A stretch of 64,000 nucleotides of DNA from Streptomyces sp. NBS 14/10 (GCF_002224125.1 NZ_NCSM01000014.1:816790-880789); one strand, 5' to 3'; shown: positions 16,577 through 25,335, counted from the first letter of the stretch. Notes: generated by a model from the letters alone, not told the origin. Program-made: numbers and translations.

Positions 16577-18516
16577 ACGGAGGCTCCCTTCCCGGCGGAC
16601 GGTCGAGGGGGTTCGAAGACGCCGAGCCGGTCGATGGCGGATTCGACGGCGTTCCAGGCGGTCTGGCCCAGACCGCAGATCGAGGCGTCCCGCATCGCCT
16701 GCCCGACCTCGCGCAGCAGCGCGATATCGCCGGCCGCGGCCGCCCCCGTACGGTCCTTGATCCGGTGCAGCGCCTCCTCCTGCCGCACCGTGCCCACCCG
16801 GCAGGGCACGCACTGCCCGCAGGACTCGTCGCGGAAGAACTCCGCGATGCGCAGCAGGATGCGCGGCAGTTCCACGCTCTCGTCCAGGACCAGCACCACC
16901 CCCGAGCCCAGCGTGGTGCCCGCGGCCCGGGTGCCTTCGAAGGTGAGCGGCACGTCCAGCTCGTCGGGGTGTACGAAGCCGCCGGCCGCGCCGCCGAGCA
17001 GCACCGCGCGCAGGGCGGGCGGCGGCCCGGCGAGGTCCAGCAGCTCGCGGAGCGTGGCGCCGAACGCCAGCTCGTAGACCCCGGGGCGGTCCACGGCGCC
17101 GGAGACGCAGAAAAGTTTGGTGCCGGTGGAGGTTTCGGTGCCGACGCGCGCATAAGCCGCGGCGCCCTCGGTCAGGATTGGCAGGACATTGACCAGCGTC
17201 TCGACGTTGTTGACCGCGGTTGGCTTGCCGAACAGGCCCTTCTCGACGGGGAACGGCGGCTTGCTGCGCGGCTCGCCGCGCCGCCCCTCGATCGAGTTGA
17301 AGATCGCGGTCTCCTCGCCGCAGATGTACGCCCCCGCGCCGCGCCGGATCTCGATGTCGAACGCGAAGCCCTGGCCCAGCACGTCCGGGCCGAGCAGACC
17401 GCGGGTGCGCGCCTGGCCGATGGCGTGCTCGAGGCGGGCGAGGGCGCGCGGGTACTCGCCGCGGAGGTAGAGATAGCCGTGGTGGGCGCCGATCGCGTAG
17501 CCGGCGATGGTCATGGCCTCGATGAGCGCGTACGGGTCGCCCTCCATCAGCACCCGGTCCTTGAACGTCCCCGGCTCGCTTTCGTCCGCGTTGCACACCA
17601 GGTAGTGCGGGTGGTCGGGCTGCCGGGCGGTGGCGTCCCACTTACGCCCGGTCGGGAACGCGGCCCCGCCCCGCCCCACCAGACCCGCGTCGCTCACCTC
17701 GCGGATCACCCCGGCGGGCCCGAGCGCGAAGGCCCGGCGCAGAGCGGCGTAGCCGCCGTGGGCGCGGTAGTCGTCCAGGCTCGCCGGGTCCACGATCCCG
17801 ACCCTGCGCAGCAGCCGCAGCCCCTGGGCCCCGCTCCCGGCCGCGGGCCCGGCCTGTGGCACGGCGGCCACGGCGGGCGGCTCGGCCGGTGCGTCCGCCA
17901 CCGCGCGGGCGGCCTCGGCGACGGTGGCGGGGGTGGCGGGGGCGATGACGGCGGTGGCGGCGGGCCCGGAGGCGGTGGTTGGCGCTGCTATGGCTCCGGC
18001 GGCGGCCGTGGGTACGCCCGCGCGGATGGCCAGCGCCGCCGGGGCGCGCTCGCACAGGCCCAGGCACGGGCTCGGCTGCCAGACCACACCGCCCGCCCGG
18101 GCCGACCCCGCCGCCCCCAACTCGCGCTCGAGACCCGCGCACACCTCCGCCGACCCGCGGGCCGCGCAGGTCAGATCCGTACAGACGTGGACGACGGTGG
18201 CCGGGCGGGGGCGGACCGAGAACATCGCGTAGAAGGTCGCCACGCCGTAGCCCTCGGCGGGCGGCACGGTCAGCCGGCGGCACAGATAGTCCAGCGCGCC
18301 CTCGCTGATCCAGCCCACGCGGTCGTTGATCGCGTGCAGCCCCGGCAGCAGCAGGTCCCGCCGCTCGCGCGCCGCCCGCCCGCCGCGCGCCCAGCGCAGA
18401 TCGGTGTCCGTACGGTCGTCGGCGCCCTCCCAGGCGGACTCGGGCGGGCCGAGCAGCGCGTCGACGGCGGCCCGCTCCTCGTCCGTCGGCTTGCTGTCAC
18501 CGAAGTGCAGATCCAC
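16573..18516 (-). CDS. Formate dehydrogenase NAD-reducing subunit: NuoE-NuoF (FdsG-FdsB) fusion
   Basis: A 647-aa diaphorase subunit passing electrons from formate oxidation to NAD+. Residues 1-150 are NuoE/FdsG-like with a thioredoxin-fold 2Fe-2S site (CTDLTC and CLGLC). An Ala/Pro linker of about 70 residues follows. From about residue 230 it is NuoF/FdsB: GLVGRGGAAFPTGRKW (NADH/FMN loop), GAGAYICGEETAIFNSIEG, and the 4Fe-4S set ESCGQCVPCRVG plus ICGLG. GTG at 18516 has GAGGAG 7 nt upstream. It begins 2 bp after the catalytic subunit stop and overlaps the next gene by ATGA, so one polycistron is certain. Confidence 0.93.
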   Translation of the reverse strand: MDLHFGDSKPTDEERAAVDALLGPPESAWEGADDRTDTDLRWARGGRAARERRDLLLPGLHAINDRVGWISEGALDYLCRRLTVPPAEGYGVATFYAMFSVRPRPATVVHVCTDLTCAARGSAEVCAGLERELGAAGSARAGGVVWQPSPCLGLCERAPAALAIRAGVPTAAAGAIAAPTTASGPAATAVIAPATPATVAEAARAVADAPAEPPAVAAVPQAGPAAGSGAQGLRLLRRVGIVDPASLDDYRAHGGYAALRRAFALGPAGVIREVSDAGLVGRGGAAFPTGRKWDATARQPDHPHYLVCNADESEPGTFKDRVLMEGDPYALIEAMTIAGYAIGAHHGYLYLRGEYPRALARLEHAIGQARTRGLLGPDVLGQGFAFDIEIRRGAGAYICGEETAIFNSIEGRRGEPRSKPPFPVEKGLFGKPTAVNNVETLVNVLPILTEGAAAYARVGTETSTGTKLFCVSGAVDRPGVYELAFGATLRELLDLAGPPPALRAVLLGGAAGGFVHPDELDVPLTFEGTRAAGTTLGSGVVLVLDESVELPRILLRIAEFFRDESCGQCVPCRVGTVRQEEALHRIKDRTGAAAAGDIALLREVGQAMRDASICGLGQTAWNAVESAIDRLGVFEPPRPSAGKGASV

Positions 18517-18518
18517 GC

Positions 18519-20474
18519 TCAGCTCCTCACATCGGCGACATCGGCGGGCACGGGAAGCTTTTCGATCCGGATGGCCGACGCCTTGAACTCGGCCGTCCCG
18601 GCGATCGGGCAGTTCGCCTCGATGGTCAGCGCGTTGGTGTCGACCTCGTCGGGGAAGTGCATGGTCATGAACGCGAGCCCGGGCCGCAGCCCCGGGTCGA
18701 TCCACACCGGCGCCACCACCGCGCCGCGCCGCGACGCCACGCGCACCTCCTCCCCGGCCGCCACCCCGTAGCGGTCCGCGTCCTCGGGGCACAGCTCGAT
18801 GTACTCGCCGCGCCGCAGCGGGGAGGCGAAACTGCCGCTCTGCACCCCGGTGTTGTACGAGTCGAGGCGCCGCCCCGTGGTGAGCCGGATCGGGTAGCGC
18901 TCGTCGGTCAGATCGACCGGCGGGTCGTGCTTGACCGGCCCGAAGGGGGCGCGCGGACCGCGCCGCGCCGGGTCCGCGGCCCACAGCCGCCCGTGCAGAT
19001 AGCTGGGCTCCAGCCGCTCGGTGCTGGGGCAGGGCCACTGGATGCCGTGGTGTTCCTCGAGCCGTTCGTACGTCATCCCGAAGTGGTCGGGGGAGACGGA
19101 GCGCAGCTCGTTCCACACCTCCTCGGCATCCGTGAACTTCCAGTCGCGGCCGAGCCGTCGGGCCAGTTCGCAGATGATGTCGATGTCCTCACGCGCCTCG
19201 CCGGGCGGTTCGACCGCCTTGCGCACCCGCTGCACCCGCCGCTCGCTGTTGGTGGTCGTACCGTCCGTCTCGCACCAGGCGGCGGTGGCGGGCAGCACGA
19301 CATCGGCCAGTTCGGCGGTCTTGGTCAGGAAGATGTCCTGGACCACCAGATGGTCCAGGGCGCGCAGCCGCCGGATGGCCTGCTCGCTGTCGGCCTCGGA
19401 CTGGGCCGGGTTCTCGCCGACGCAGTAGACCGCGCGCAGCCGGCCCTCCTCCATCGCCTCGAACATCTCGGTGAGGTTGAGCCCGTAGCGCGGCTGGATG
19501 ACCACGTCCCACGCCGCCTCGAACTTCCCCCGGCTCGCTGGGTCCAGGATGTCCTGGAAGCCGGGTAGCCGGTTGGGGATGGCGCCCATGTCGCCGCCGC
19601 CCTGCACGTTGTTCTGCCCGCGCAGCGGCTGCAGCCCGGAGCCGTGGCGGCCGACGTGGCCGGTCAGCAGGGACAGATTGATCAGCGCCCGGACGTTGTC
19701 CGTGCCGTTGTGGTGTTCGGTGATGCCCAGTGTCCAGCACAGCTGGGCGCGTTCGGCGGTGGCATAGGCGTGTGCGAGGTCGCGGATCGCGGCCGCCGGC
19801 ACCCCGGTGACCTTCTCGGCGACGGACAGGGTCCAGGGCTCGACCTCGGCCGCGTACTCCGCAAACCCGCTGGTCGCGCGGTCGATGAAGGCGTGGTTGG
19901 CCAGCCCGGAGTGGATGATCTCGCGGCCGACGGCGTGGGCGAGCGGAATGTCGGTGCCGACGTTGAGCCCGAGCCAGCTCTCCGCCCATTCGGCGGTGGA
20001 GGTGCGGCGCGGATCGACGGCGTACATCCGGGCGCCGTTGTGGATGCCCTTGAGCACGTGCTGGAAGAAGATGGGGTGCGCGAAGCGGGCGTTGGAGCCC
20101 CACATCACGATCAGATCGGTGTCCTCGACCTCGGCGTACGAGGAGGTGCCGCCCCCGGAGCCGAAGGCCGCCGACAGACCCGCGACGCTGGGCGCGTGGC
20201 AGGTGCGGTTGCACGAGTCCACGTTGTTGGTGCCCATGACCACGCGCGCGAACTTCTGGGCCACGTAGTTCATTTCGTTGGTGGCGCGGGAGCAGGAGAA
20301 CATCCCGAACGCGTCGGGCCCGTACGCCCCGGTGGCGGCGGTGAACCCGGCGGCGGCCCGGTCAAGGGCCTCCTCCCAGGTGGCGCGGCGCAGTTCGCCG
20401 CTCGCCGGGTCCCGTACGAGCGGGTGGGTCAGGCGGGGGTAGCGCCTGGGCTGTCGGTTGCGGTTACGGGCCAC
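18519..20474 (-). CDS. Formate dehydrogenase catalytic subunit, lacking its N-terminal 4Fe-4S module
   Basis: A 651-aa Mo-bis-MGD oxidoreductase that oxidises formate to CO2. It begins at the point where other FdhF/FdsA proteins have just finished the Fe4S4 module (RYPRLTHPLVRD...ATWEEAL). The Mo ligand is Cys92 in NRTCHAPSVAGL, followed by the catalytic His93; the selenocysteine of E. coli FdhF is Cys here. Further family blocks are LTGHVGRHGSGLQPLRGQNN, DIFLTKTAELADVVLPA and a C-terminal dinucleotide-binding barrel. GTG at 20474 has AAGGAG 6 nt upstream. It is the first gene of the operon, with an ATTGNNTACAGT site upstream. Confidence 0.93.
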   Translation of the reverse strand: MARNRNRQPRRYPRLTHPLVRDPASGELRRATWEEALDRAAAGFTAATGAYGPDAFGMFSCSRATNEMNYVAQKFARVVMGTNNVDSCNRTCHAPSVAGLSAAFGSGGGTSSYAEVEDTDLIVMWGSNARFAHPIFFQHVLKGIHNGARMYAVDPRRTSTAEWAESWLGLNVGTDIPLAHAVGREIIHSGLANHAFIDRATSGFAEYAAEVEPWTLSVAEKVTGVPAAAIRDLAHAYATAERAQLCWTLGITEHHNGTDNVRALINLSLLTGHVGRHGSGLQPLRGQNNVQGGGDMGAIPNRLPGFQDILDPASRGKFEAAWDVVIQPRYGLNLTEMFEAMEEGRLRAVYCVGENPAQSEADSEQAIRRLRALDHLVVQDIFLTKTAELADVVLPATAAWCETDGTTTNSERRVQRVRKAVEPPGEAREDIDIICELARRLGRDWKFTDAEEVWNELRSVSPDHFGMTYERLEEHHGIQWPCPSTERLEPSYLHGRLWAADPARRGPRAPFGPVKHDPPVDLTDERYPIRLTTGRRLDSYNTGVQSGSFASPLRRGEYIELCPEDADRYGVAAGEEVRVASRRGAVVAPVWIDPGLRPGLAFMTMHFPDEVDTNALTIEANCPIAGTAEFKASAIRIEKLPVPADVADVRS

Positions 20475-20532
20475 GACGGGCTCCTTATGACGGCTGATAC
20501 TTCGTCGGCAACGCCGGCATCGTCCACAGGAT

Positions 20533-20544
20533 ATTGAATACAGT
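20533..20544 (+). promoter_or_regulatory. ATTGNNTACAGT site upstream of the formate dehydrogenase operon
   Basis: ATTGAATACAGT lies 59 bp upstream of the operon start codon. The same 10 fixed bases occur at 28181-28192 (on the other strand) and 37814-37825. The half-sites ATTG/ACAGT resemble GntR/FCD operators, so binding by the regulator at 28306 is inferred. Confidence 0.55.
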
Positions 20545-20678
20545 ATGCCCGCTGGGGCTGTTAGGGAAGGCTGCTGCAACTTCCATGCAGCGCATCAACT
20601 CCCCCGCCCCTTGTGGCATGAGGGGCATCGCCAGGACCCGCAAGGCGGGCGTCCAGTAGCGATCGCCGCGTGCGCGGT

Positions 20679-22454
20679 TCAGGTAGTGATCGTCCAGAGG
20701 TGGACGAGATTGTCGCCCCCGGCGCTGGCCAGGGTGCGGCCGTCCGGGCTGAATGCCACCGTGCGGACGGCATTGGTGTGCCCAATGAGAGTAACCAGCG
20801 GTTCGCCGGTATGTGCGTTCCACAGGTGGACCCCGTTGTCCGCGCCGACGGCGAGGGTCCGGCCGTCCGGGCTGAACGTCAAGGAGTGCAAGTGATTGGT
20901 GTGCCCGGACAAGGTATGGAGTACTGCACCGGAATGCGCGTCCCAGAGGCGAATTTGCCCGGGCGGTGCGAGGGGGTCACGGTAGCTGCCGGCGAGCGTG
21001 CGGCCGTCCGGACTGAAAGCCACGCTCATCGCCAAGTCCGGGTTGTTTGTGTGCAGTTCGAGGCCGGTACGCGTGTCCCAGACGCGGATTCTATTGCGGG
21101 GGCCGCTGGTGACCGCCAGGCTGCGGCTGTCTGGGCCGAACGCCAGGGAGTCAATGCCGGGGGGCCTGGGGAAGCGCAGCCAGGCACCCCGTTGCCCGGT
21201 CGTCGGGTCCCACAGGTGGACCCCGTTGTCCGCGCCGACGGCGAGGGTGCGGCCGTCCGGGCTGAACGCCACGCACCGGAGCATTCTCATAAGTCCGTGC
21301 CGTAAGGCGCGCCTTTTGTCCCCGGTGCCGGTGTCCCAGAGCAGGAGCATTTGGCCGTCGGAGGCGCTGGCGAGGGTGCGGCCGTCCGGGCTGAACGCTA
21401 CGCCAAGCACGTTGGCCAGCAATCCGTGGCGAGTCAGTGTGAGGCGGGTTTGGCCGGTGGCGGTGTCCCACAAGACAATCTGCTTGCCGGTACCGGCAGC
21501 CAGGGTGCGACCGTCCGGGCTGAAAGCGATGCTCCTCACCAGGGCATGCGTAGTCAACGTGCGGCGCAGTTCGCCGCGAAGAGTCTGGGGAGGGCCGTTG
21601 ACGATGTGTTGCCGTGTCGAGCGGGCTCGGGACGGAGGAACGCCTGGCTGGGCCAGTTGCGTGGTGAGGGTGTGGGCGTCCGGGCGGTCGTGCGGTGCCT
21701 TGGCCAGCAGCGCCTGGACCAAGTCCTCCAGCCAGTCCGGGATGTCGGGCCGCAGGGTGTGCGGCGCAGGCTGTTCCACGTGCAGGCGCATCAGGTTGTA
21801 GAAGGACAAGTCGGGAGCGAACGGGGGGCGCCCGGTGAGCATTTCGAACATGACGCAACCAAGCGAGTACAAGTCGCTGCTAGTGCTCAGTGGCTCGTCC
21901 CGGCACTGTTCAGGCGACATGTACGGCGGGGTGCCGATCACGTGTCCGGCCATGGTTATGGTGCCGGTGGCGTTCGCGGTGCGCGCGATACCGAAGTCGC
22001 AGATCTTCACCCGGTCCCCGGGCTGAACGAACAGGTTCGCCGGTTTGAGATCCCTGTGGATCACACCGCACTGGTGGGCAGCGGCCAGCGCGGCGACAGT
22101 CTGAGCGGACAGGTCCAGCACCCGCTCCACGGGCAGGCCCCTCGGATGGTCGGCCATCACCTGTGACAGGTCGCCACCGCGCAGCAGTTCCATGACGATG
22201 TACAGATACCCCTCGTGGCGGCCCGCGTCGTGCACCACGGTGAGCCCCGGGTGCTGAAGACTGGCGAGGGTTTCTGCCTCCCGCTGGAAACGTCGCACTG
22301 CATCGGCATCGGACCAGGTCGGCAACAGTTTGACCGCGACCTCGCGCCGCAGAACCGACTGGTCACGGCCCAGCCACACCTCGCCCATGCCGCCGCGACC
22401 AAGTAACCGCTTAAGCCGGTATCGGTCCGCCAGCACCACCCCGGACACGTCCAT
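20679..22454 (-). CDS. Ser/Thr protein kinase with C-terminal seven-bladed WD40 propeller
   Basis: A 591-aa PknB-like kinase. Kinase motifs: GRGGMGEVW glycine loop, VAVK lysine, HRDLKPAN catalytic loop, CDFGIAR, and GTPPYMSPEQ. After a short linker come seven WD40 repeats, each with a form of AFSPDGRTLA and a closing LWD or LWN. That would make one complete propeller acting as a docking or sensing platform. No membrane segment is obvious, so it is probably cytoplasmic. Repeats three and six are almost identical at DNA level. ATG at 22454 is used; GTG at 22466 with GGGGG upstream is a real alternative. Monocistronic. Confidence 0.9.
   Translation of the reverse strand: MDVSGVVLADRYRLKRLLGRGGMGEVWLGRDQSVLRREVAVKLLPTWSDADAVRRFQREAETLASLQHPGLTVVHDAGRHEGYLYIVMELLRGGDLSQVMADHPRGLPVERVLDLSAQTVAALAAAHQCGVIHRDLKPANLFVQPGDRVKICDFGIARTANATGTITMAGHVIGTPPYMSPEQCRDEPLSTSSDLYSLGCVMFEMLTGRPPFAPDLSFYNLMRLHVEQPAPHTLRPDIPDWLEDLVQALLAKAPHDRPDAHTLTTQLAQPGVPPSRARSTRQHIVNGPPQTLRGELRRTLTTHALVRSIAFSPDGRTLAAGTGKQIVLWDTATGQTRLTLTRHGLLANVLGVAFSPDGRTLASASDGQMLLLWDTGTGDKRRALRHGLMRMLRCVAFSPDGRTLAVGADNGVHLWDPTTGQRGAWLRFPRPPGIDSLAFGPDSRSLAVTSGPRNRIRVWDTRTGLELHTNNPDLAMSVAFSPDGRTLAGSYRDPLAPPGQIRLWDAHSGAVLHTLSGHTNHLHSLTFSPDGRTLAVGADNGVHLWNAHTGEPLVTLIGHTNAVRTVAFSPDGRTLASAGGDNLVHLWTITT
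20821..20876. repeat. WD40-coding block duplicated at 21211-21266
   Basis: The 56 bp encoding the tail of blade six are repeated at 21211-21266 (blade three) with a single visible mismatch. This exceeds what protein similarity needs and points to recent duplication or gene conversion inside the propeller. Confidence 0.7.
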
Positions 22455-22635
22455 CCCAGAATCCACTGAACCCCCGATTCCGCGACGCGGGACTGTGCCC
22501 GAGTCTCCCCATAGCATCCACGTTCACGTGGCCCGGCGCTTGCAGCCGGCCATGTATGTCAGCAAAACGCTGCCGGTCCATGCCAGATGCCGCGCGGGGA
22601 CGAGCAACGCGAACCACTGTTTGGTGCATGCGGAG

Positions 22636-23175
22636 TCATTTCAATGGAAGCTCGGCGAGCATCACGGCATACATCGGCGAGTCGGGGAAGGGCTGCCGCT
22701 TCCCGACCCTCCGGAAGCCCCAGGTCTCGTACAGGGCCCGCACCCGAGGGTGCTCAGTGTCGACGAGCAGGACCACGATATCCTCATCCCGCTCCTCCAG
22801 GAGTGCACGGGTCAGCCGCTCGGCCAGCCCCTTCTTGCGCCACTTCGTACGGACAGCCAGTTCGGAGAAGGAGAACGTGCGGCTCTTCTCCGGGGCCGGG
22901 TCGAGGTGTTCGCGCCACCATTCGCGACCGGGGTTGGCCGGGGCGCCGTAGGCGAAGCCCACCGCCTCGTCACCATCGAACGCGATCATGCATGAGAACT
23001 CCGGGTGGCCGCCCCAATGGTCCACGAACCAGGGGAAGCGCTGGTTGAACTCAAAGTCCATCGCATCCGCGTAGGCGTCGGCGTGCACGTCGATCAGTAT
23101 CTGGCGGATCCCCGGAAGGTCCTGGTGGGTGAAGTGGCGGACGTTCAGATCGGCGGCGCTCAAGCTCGGCTCCAT
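22636..23175 (-). CDS. GNAT-family N-acetyltransferase
   Basis: A 179-aa acetyl-CoA-dependent acyltransferase. GNAT features are VRHFTHQDLPGIRQILIDVH at the N-terminus, FSELAVRTKWRKKGLAERLTRALLEE (motif A with the pyrophosphate loop, about residues 104-129), and ALYETWGFRRVGKRQPFPDS (motif B). The acceptor is unknown. The start overlaps the end of the HTH/TPR-like gene by 16 bp, so the two are translationally linked. A 181-bp gap, without a visible gene, separates its stop from the kinase start downstream. Confidence 0.88.
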   Translation of the reverse strand: MEPSLSAADLNVRHFTHQDLPGIRQILIDVHADAYADAMDFEFNQRFPWFVDHWGGHPEFSCMIAFDGDEAVGFAYGAPANPGREWWREHLDPAPEKSRTFSFSELAVRTKWRKKGLAERLTRALLEERDEDIVVLLVDTEHPRVRALYETWGFRRVGKRQPFPDSPMYAVMLAELPLK

Positions 23176-24263
23176 TCGTATCGGTAGCGGTCTCCCCACT
23201 CTTGGGCGACGCTCGCGTCCGGCGCAAGAGCGATCAAGTCGCGGTAGTAGTCGCCAAGGAGGGACCGCATTCGGCCAGGGATCGGTTGGCCGGCCATCAG
23301 CTCGAAGACCGTGGAGGCGGTGGCACACGCCTGATCGATGTCGCGTTGGTGGAGCTGAGTCAGGGCGAGCCGTGTGGTGGCCATGGCACGGTTCCGGCGG
23401 AACTGCTTGGGGATGGTGGCCAGGGCCTGGTGAGAGGCTGCCTCGGCTTCCGCGGGATCGCCGATCCGGTCCCGGACGATGGCTGTCATAGCGGTCAGCT
23501 CGGCGGGCCCGTAAAAGGCCACCCAGCCCGGCCGAGGTTCGTCGAAGGACGCCTTGCCCAGGGCTTCCTGGGCGTACCCGAGGCATCGTAAGGCGGCCTG
23601 TCGGTTGCCGAGGTTCGAGTGACCGAGGGCTGTACGGGCATGCGCGAGGGACGCGAGCAGTGGGTCCCGCCGCGTGATCGCGGTGTGCTGGGCCGCCTGC
23701 CCCGAGTCGACGGTCTCGGCGTGTTCCCCGCGTTGATAGGCGAGCATCGCGTAGGAGTTCCAGACTCTCAGCTCGGTGATGGGGTCGTTGGCCATCCCGG
23801 CGAGGTAGAGCGCTTTGCCCAGAAGAGCTTGGGCCCGGTCGGGCTGCCGGGCGTCCAGAGCGCTCCAAGCGGCCGTTGCGGTGTAGTCGGCGGCGACGCC
23901 GAAAAGGCGCAGCCGGATGCGCTGGGAGGCCCCTTGCTTCTGCTTCTCCAGGGCCTCGGCGGCCCCGGCGAGGGCCGCGCGCTCCAAACCGTCGTGGCCT
24001 CCCTTTTTCTGGTCCAGGGCCGTCAGGGCGTCCAGGCCCGAGCGGAGCCGGATCACATCGGAGGTGCCCACGGAGTGCTGGGCGACGAGAGGTACGACAA
24101 CCGCAGCCGTCGTACCAGTGGTGGCGGTCAGGAAGTTCCTGCGCCTCACGGGTTCCTCCGGTTGTGTTGTGGGGTGTCTTCGGGCCGGTGGGATGAATCC
24201 CAGTTCTTCGGCAGTACATCCGAATACTGCCTCTAACGCCGCCCTCTGCCAGGGTGCGGCCAA
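23160..24263 (-). CDS. C-terminal, TPR-like part of a frameshifted HTH regulator
   Basis: A 367-residue frame whose body is an alpha-helical, TPR-like repeat region (LFGVAADYTATAAWSALDA, LGHSNLGNRQAALRCLGYAQ, LALTQLHQRDIDQACATAS). This is typical of Streptomyces WhiJ/XRE-type regulators. The N-terminal HTH is in another reading frame at 24233-24418. The family continuity WPHP/QRAALEAVFGC is broken by an apparent one-base loss near 24245. If the shift is real, a start inside this frame (for example GTG near 24150, before RRRNFLTATTG) could still give an HTH-less protein. It may also be a sequencing error. Confidence 0.7.
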   Translation of the reverse strand: MAAPWQRAALEAVFGCTAEELGFIPPARRHPTTQPEEPVRRRNFLTATTGTTAAVVVPLVAQHSVGTSDVIRLRSGLDALTALDQKKGGHDGLERAALAGAAEALEKQKQGASQRIRLRLFGVAADYTATAAWSALDARQPDRAQALLGKALYLAGMANDPITELRVWNSYAMLAYQRGEHAETVDSGQAAQHTAITRRDPLLASLAHARTALGHSNLGNRQAALRCLGYAQEALGKASFDEPRPGWVAFYGPAELTAMTAIVRDRIGDPAEAEAASHQALATIPKQFRRNRAMATTRLALTQLHQRDIDQACATASTVFELMAGQPIPGRMRSLLGDYYRDLIALAPDASVAQEWGDRYRYEWSRA

Positions 24264-24418
24264 CGGGTTTTTCCGGTCAGCCAGTTGCGGACCGTCCGGT
24301 CGCTGACTGTGCCTTCGTAGCCGTCGCAGATCAGGTGAGTGTTTACTGCGTCTGCCAACTCCGCCTGGGTGAGTCCGCTCTCCTGCATGGCGGCGAGGAG
24401 GCTCTCATTTGCTTCCAC
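24233..24418 (-). CDS. N-terminal HTH part of the frameshifted regulator
   Basis: A 61-residue frame with a clear XRE-like helix-turn-helix: ESGLTQAELADAVNTHL and VSDRTVRNWLTGKTRWPHP. It then runs into six unrelated residues and a TAG stop. The expected continuation (QRAALEAVFGCTAEELGF) is present in the adjacent frame of 23160-24263. It is divergent from the ATPase gene at 24577, the usual arrangement of this regulator type. The GTG start at 24418 has only a weak ribosome site. Confidence 0.65.
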   Translation of the reverse strand: MEANESLLAAMQESGLTQAELADAVNTHLICDGYEGTVSDRTVRNWLTGKTRWPHPGRGRR

Positions 24419-24576
24419 CTACCCACCGTAGCTACGCCGGTCCCCTCCGTGAGTGGAGTAGGTCAAGAAATTACCGGCTGGGCGGTTTGCGCACCCGAGC
24501 GATCTTTCCTCCCGTGGCGCGGCGCGCCGTCGTTCACTCGGACAAGGCCGCTCACTTCGCACCCACTGAGGTCCTG

Positions 24577-25020
24577 ATGACTGTGACCGCTACGCCTCGC
24601 CCCACAGGGCACCCCGGATATTCCCAGACCATGCGCCGCGTACCTGAGAGCGCAGAAGTCGCCCGCAAACTGGTACGAGCCGCACTGGCTGCCTGGGGTC
24701 AGGAGGACCTGATCGAGGACGCCGTGCTGGTGATCACCGAGCTGGTTTCCAACGCTGTCAACCACGCCCGTCTGGAGTCGATCCGGGTCGTCGTCACCCG
24801 ACCGTCCGAGAAGTTCGTCCGCCTCGGCGTCGTGGACCGGTCCCGGACCATGCCCCATATGCGAACGGACTCCAATGGCGACAACACCCGAGGGCGAGGG
24901 CTTCTACTGGTCGATGCTCTCACAGACCGATGGGGAACGGATCGGTACCGCTGGGGCAAGCAGGTCTGGGGTGAGATGAGGTGTGAACCGGTTCCGGAGC
25001 GTGATCACCTAGACCCGTGA
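24577..25020 (+). CDS. ATP-binding anti-sigma-factor-type protein (HATPase, RsbW-like)
   Basis: A 147-aa single GHKL ATPase domain. The N box is ITELVSNAVNHA (about residue 60), and the G1/G2 region is LGVVDRSRTMP followed by RGRGLLLVDALTDRWG. No kinase dimerisation domain is present, so it is the small regulator type common in Streptomyces, usually paired with an XRE regulator. It may phosphorylate or sequester a partner. ATG at 24577 has TGAGG at good spacing. It is divergent from the HTH gene across a 158-bp promoter region. Confidence 0.9.
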   Translation: MTVTATPRPTGHPGYSQTMRRVPESAEVARKLVRAALAAWGQEDLIEDAVLVITELVSNAVNHARLESIRVVVTRPSEKFVRLGVVDRSRTMPHMRTDSNGDNTRGRGLLLVDALTDRWGTDRYRWGKQVWGEMRCEPVPERDHLDP

Positions 25021-25209
25021 CCCTGCCGTTCAAGGTCGAAACCGGCTGATGAACTCCGAGGGACTCCCTCTCCAGGTCAAGCCCCGGAGACTTCCCCAGG
25101 CCCGGAGATGAGAGGAGGGCGCCCCGGCCCGTTACGTTCTGACAGCCGGGGTCTCTGCCTGCGGATCCGCCAGTGGTGTCGAATCGGGCCGGGCGCTGGA
25201 GATTTCGAC

Positions 25210-25320
25210 TCAGCCGGTGAAGAGCTGGCTGGCCTTGCGTACGAGCTCGTAGACCCCGTATCCGAACGGGAGGACTACCCAGGCCCAGGCGGCCACGGTC
25301 AGCGCCGCGCGGTTCTTCAT
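25210..25320 (-). CDS. 36-aa membrane protein, small subunit of the OFA-family MFS transporter
   Basis: MKNRAALTVAAWAWVVLPFG begins a 36-residue protein with one hydrophobic helix and a basic/amphipathic tail (YELVRKASQLF). AAAGGAG lies 5 nt before the ATG. Small proteins of this type are encoded right after OFA (oxalate/formate antiporter) transporters in actinobacteria. Here the OFA gene (26705-28108) is on the same strand but is separated from it by a TnpB element. Removing that element restores an overlapping stop/start with the transporter. The gene is intact, but it may have lost its native transcription. Confidence 0.75.
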   Translation of the reverse strand: MKNRAALTVAAWAWVVLPFGYGVYELVRKASQLFTG

Positions 25321-25335
25321 CTGATCTCCTTTGAG

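Noticed and set aside
16301..18771. Plus-strand frames of several hundred codons across the formate dehydrogenase genes
   Set aside because: Antisense shadows; the minus-strand frames carry the conserved cysteine and cofactor motifs.
25122..25151. CCCCGGC/GCCGGGG stem after the ATPase gene
   Set aside because: Only 7 bp with a 16-nt loop in GC-rich DNA; too weak to call as a terminator.
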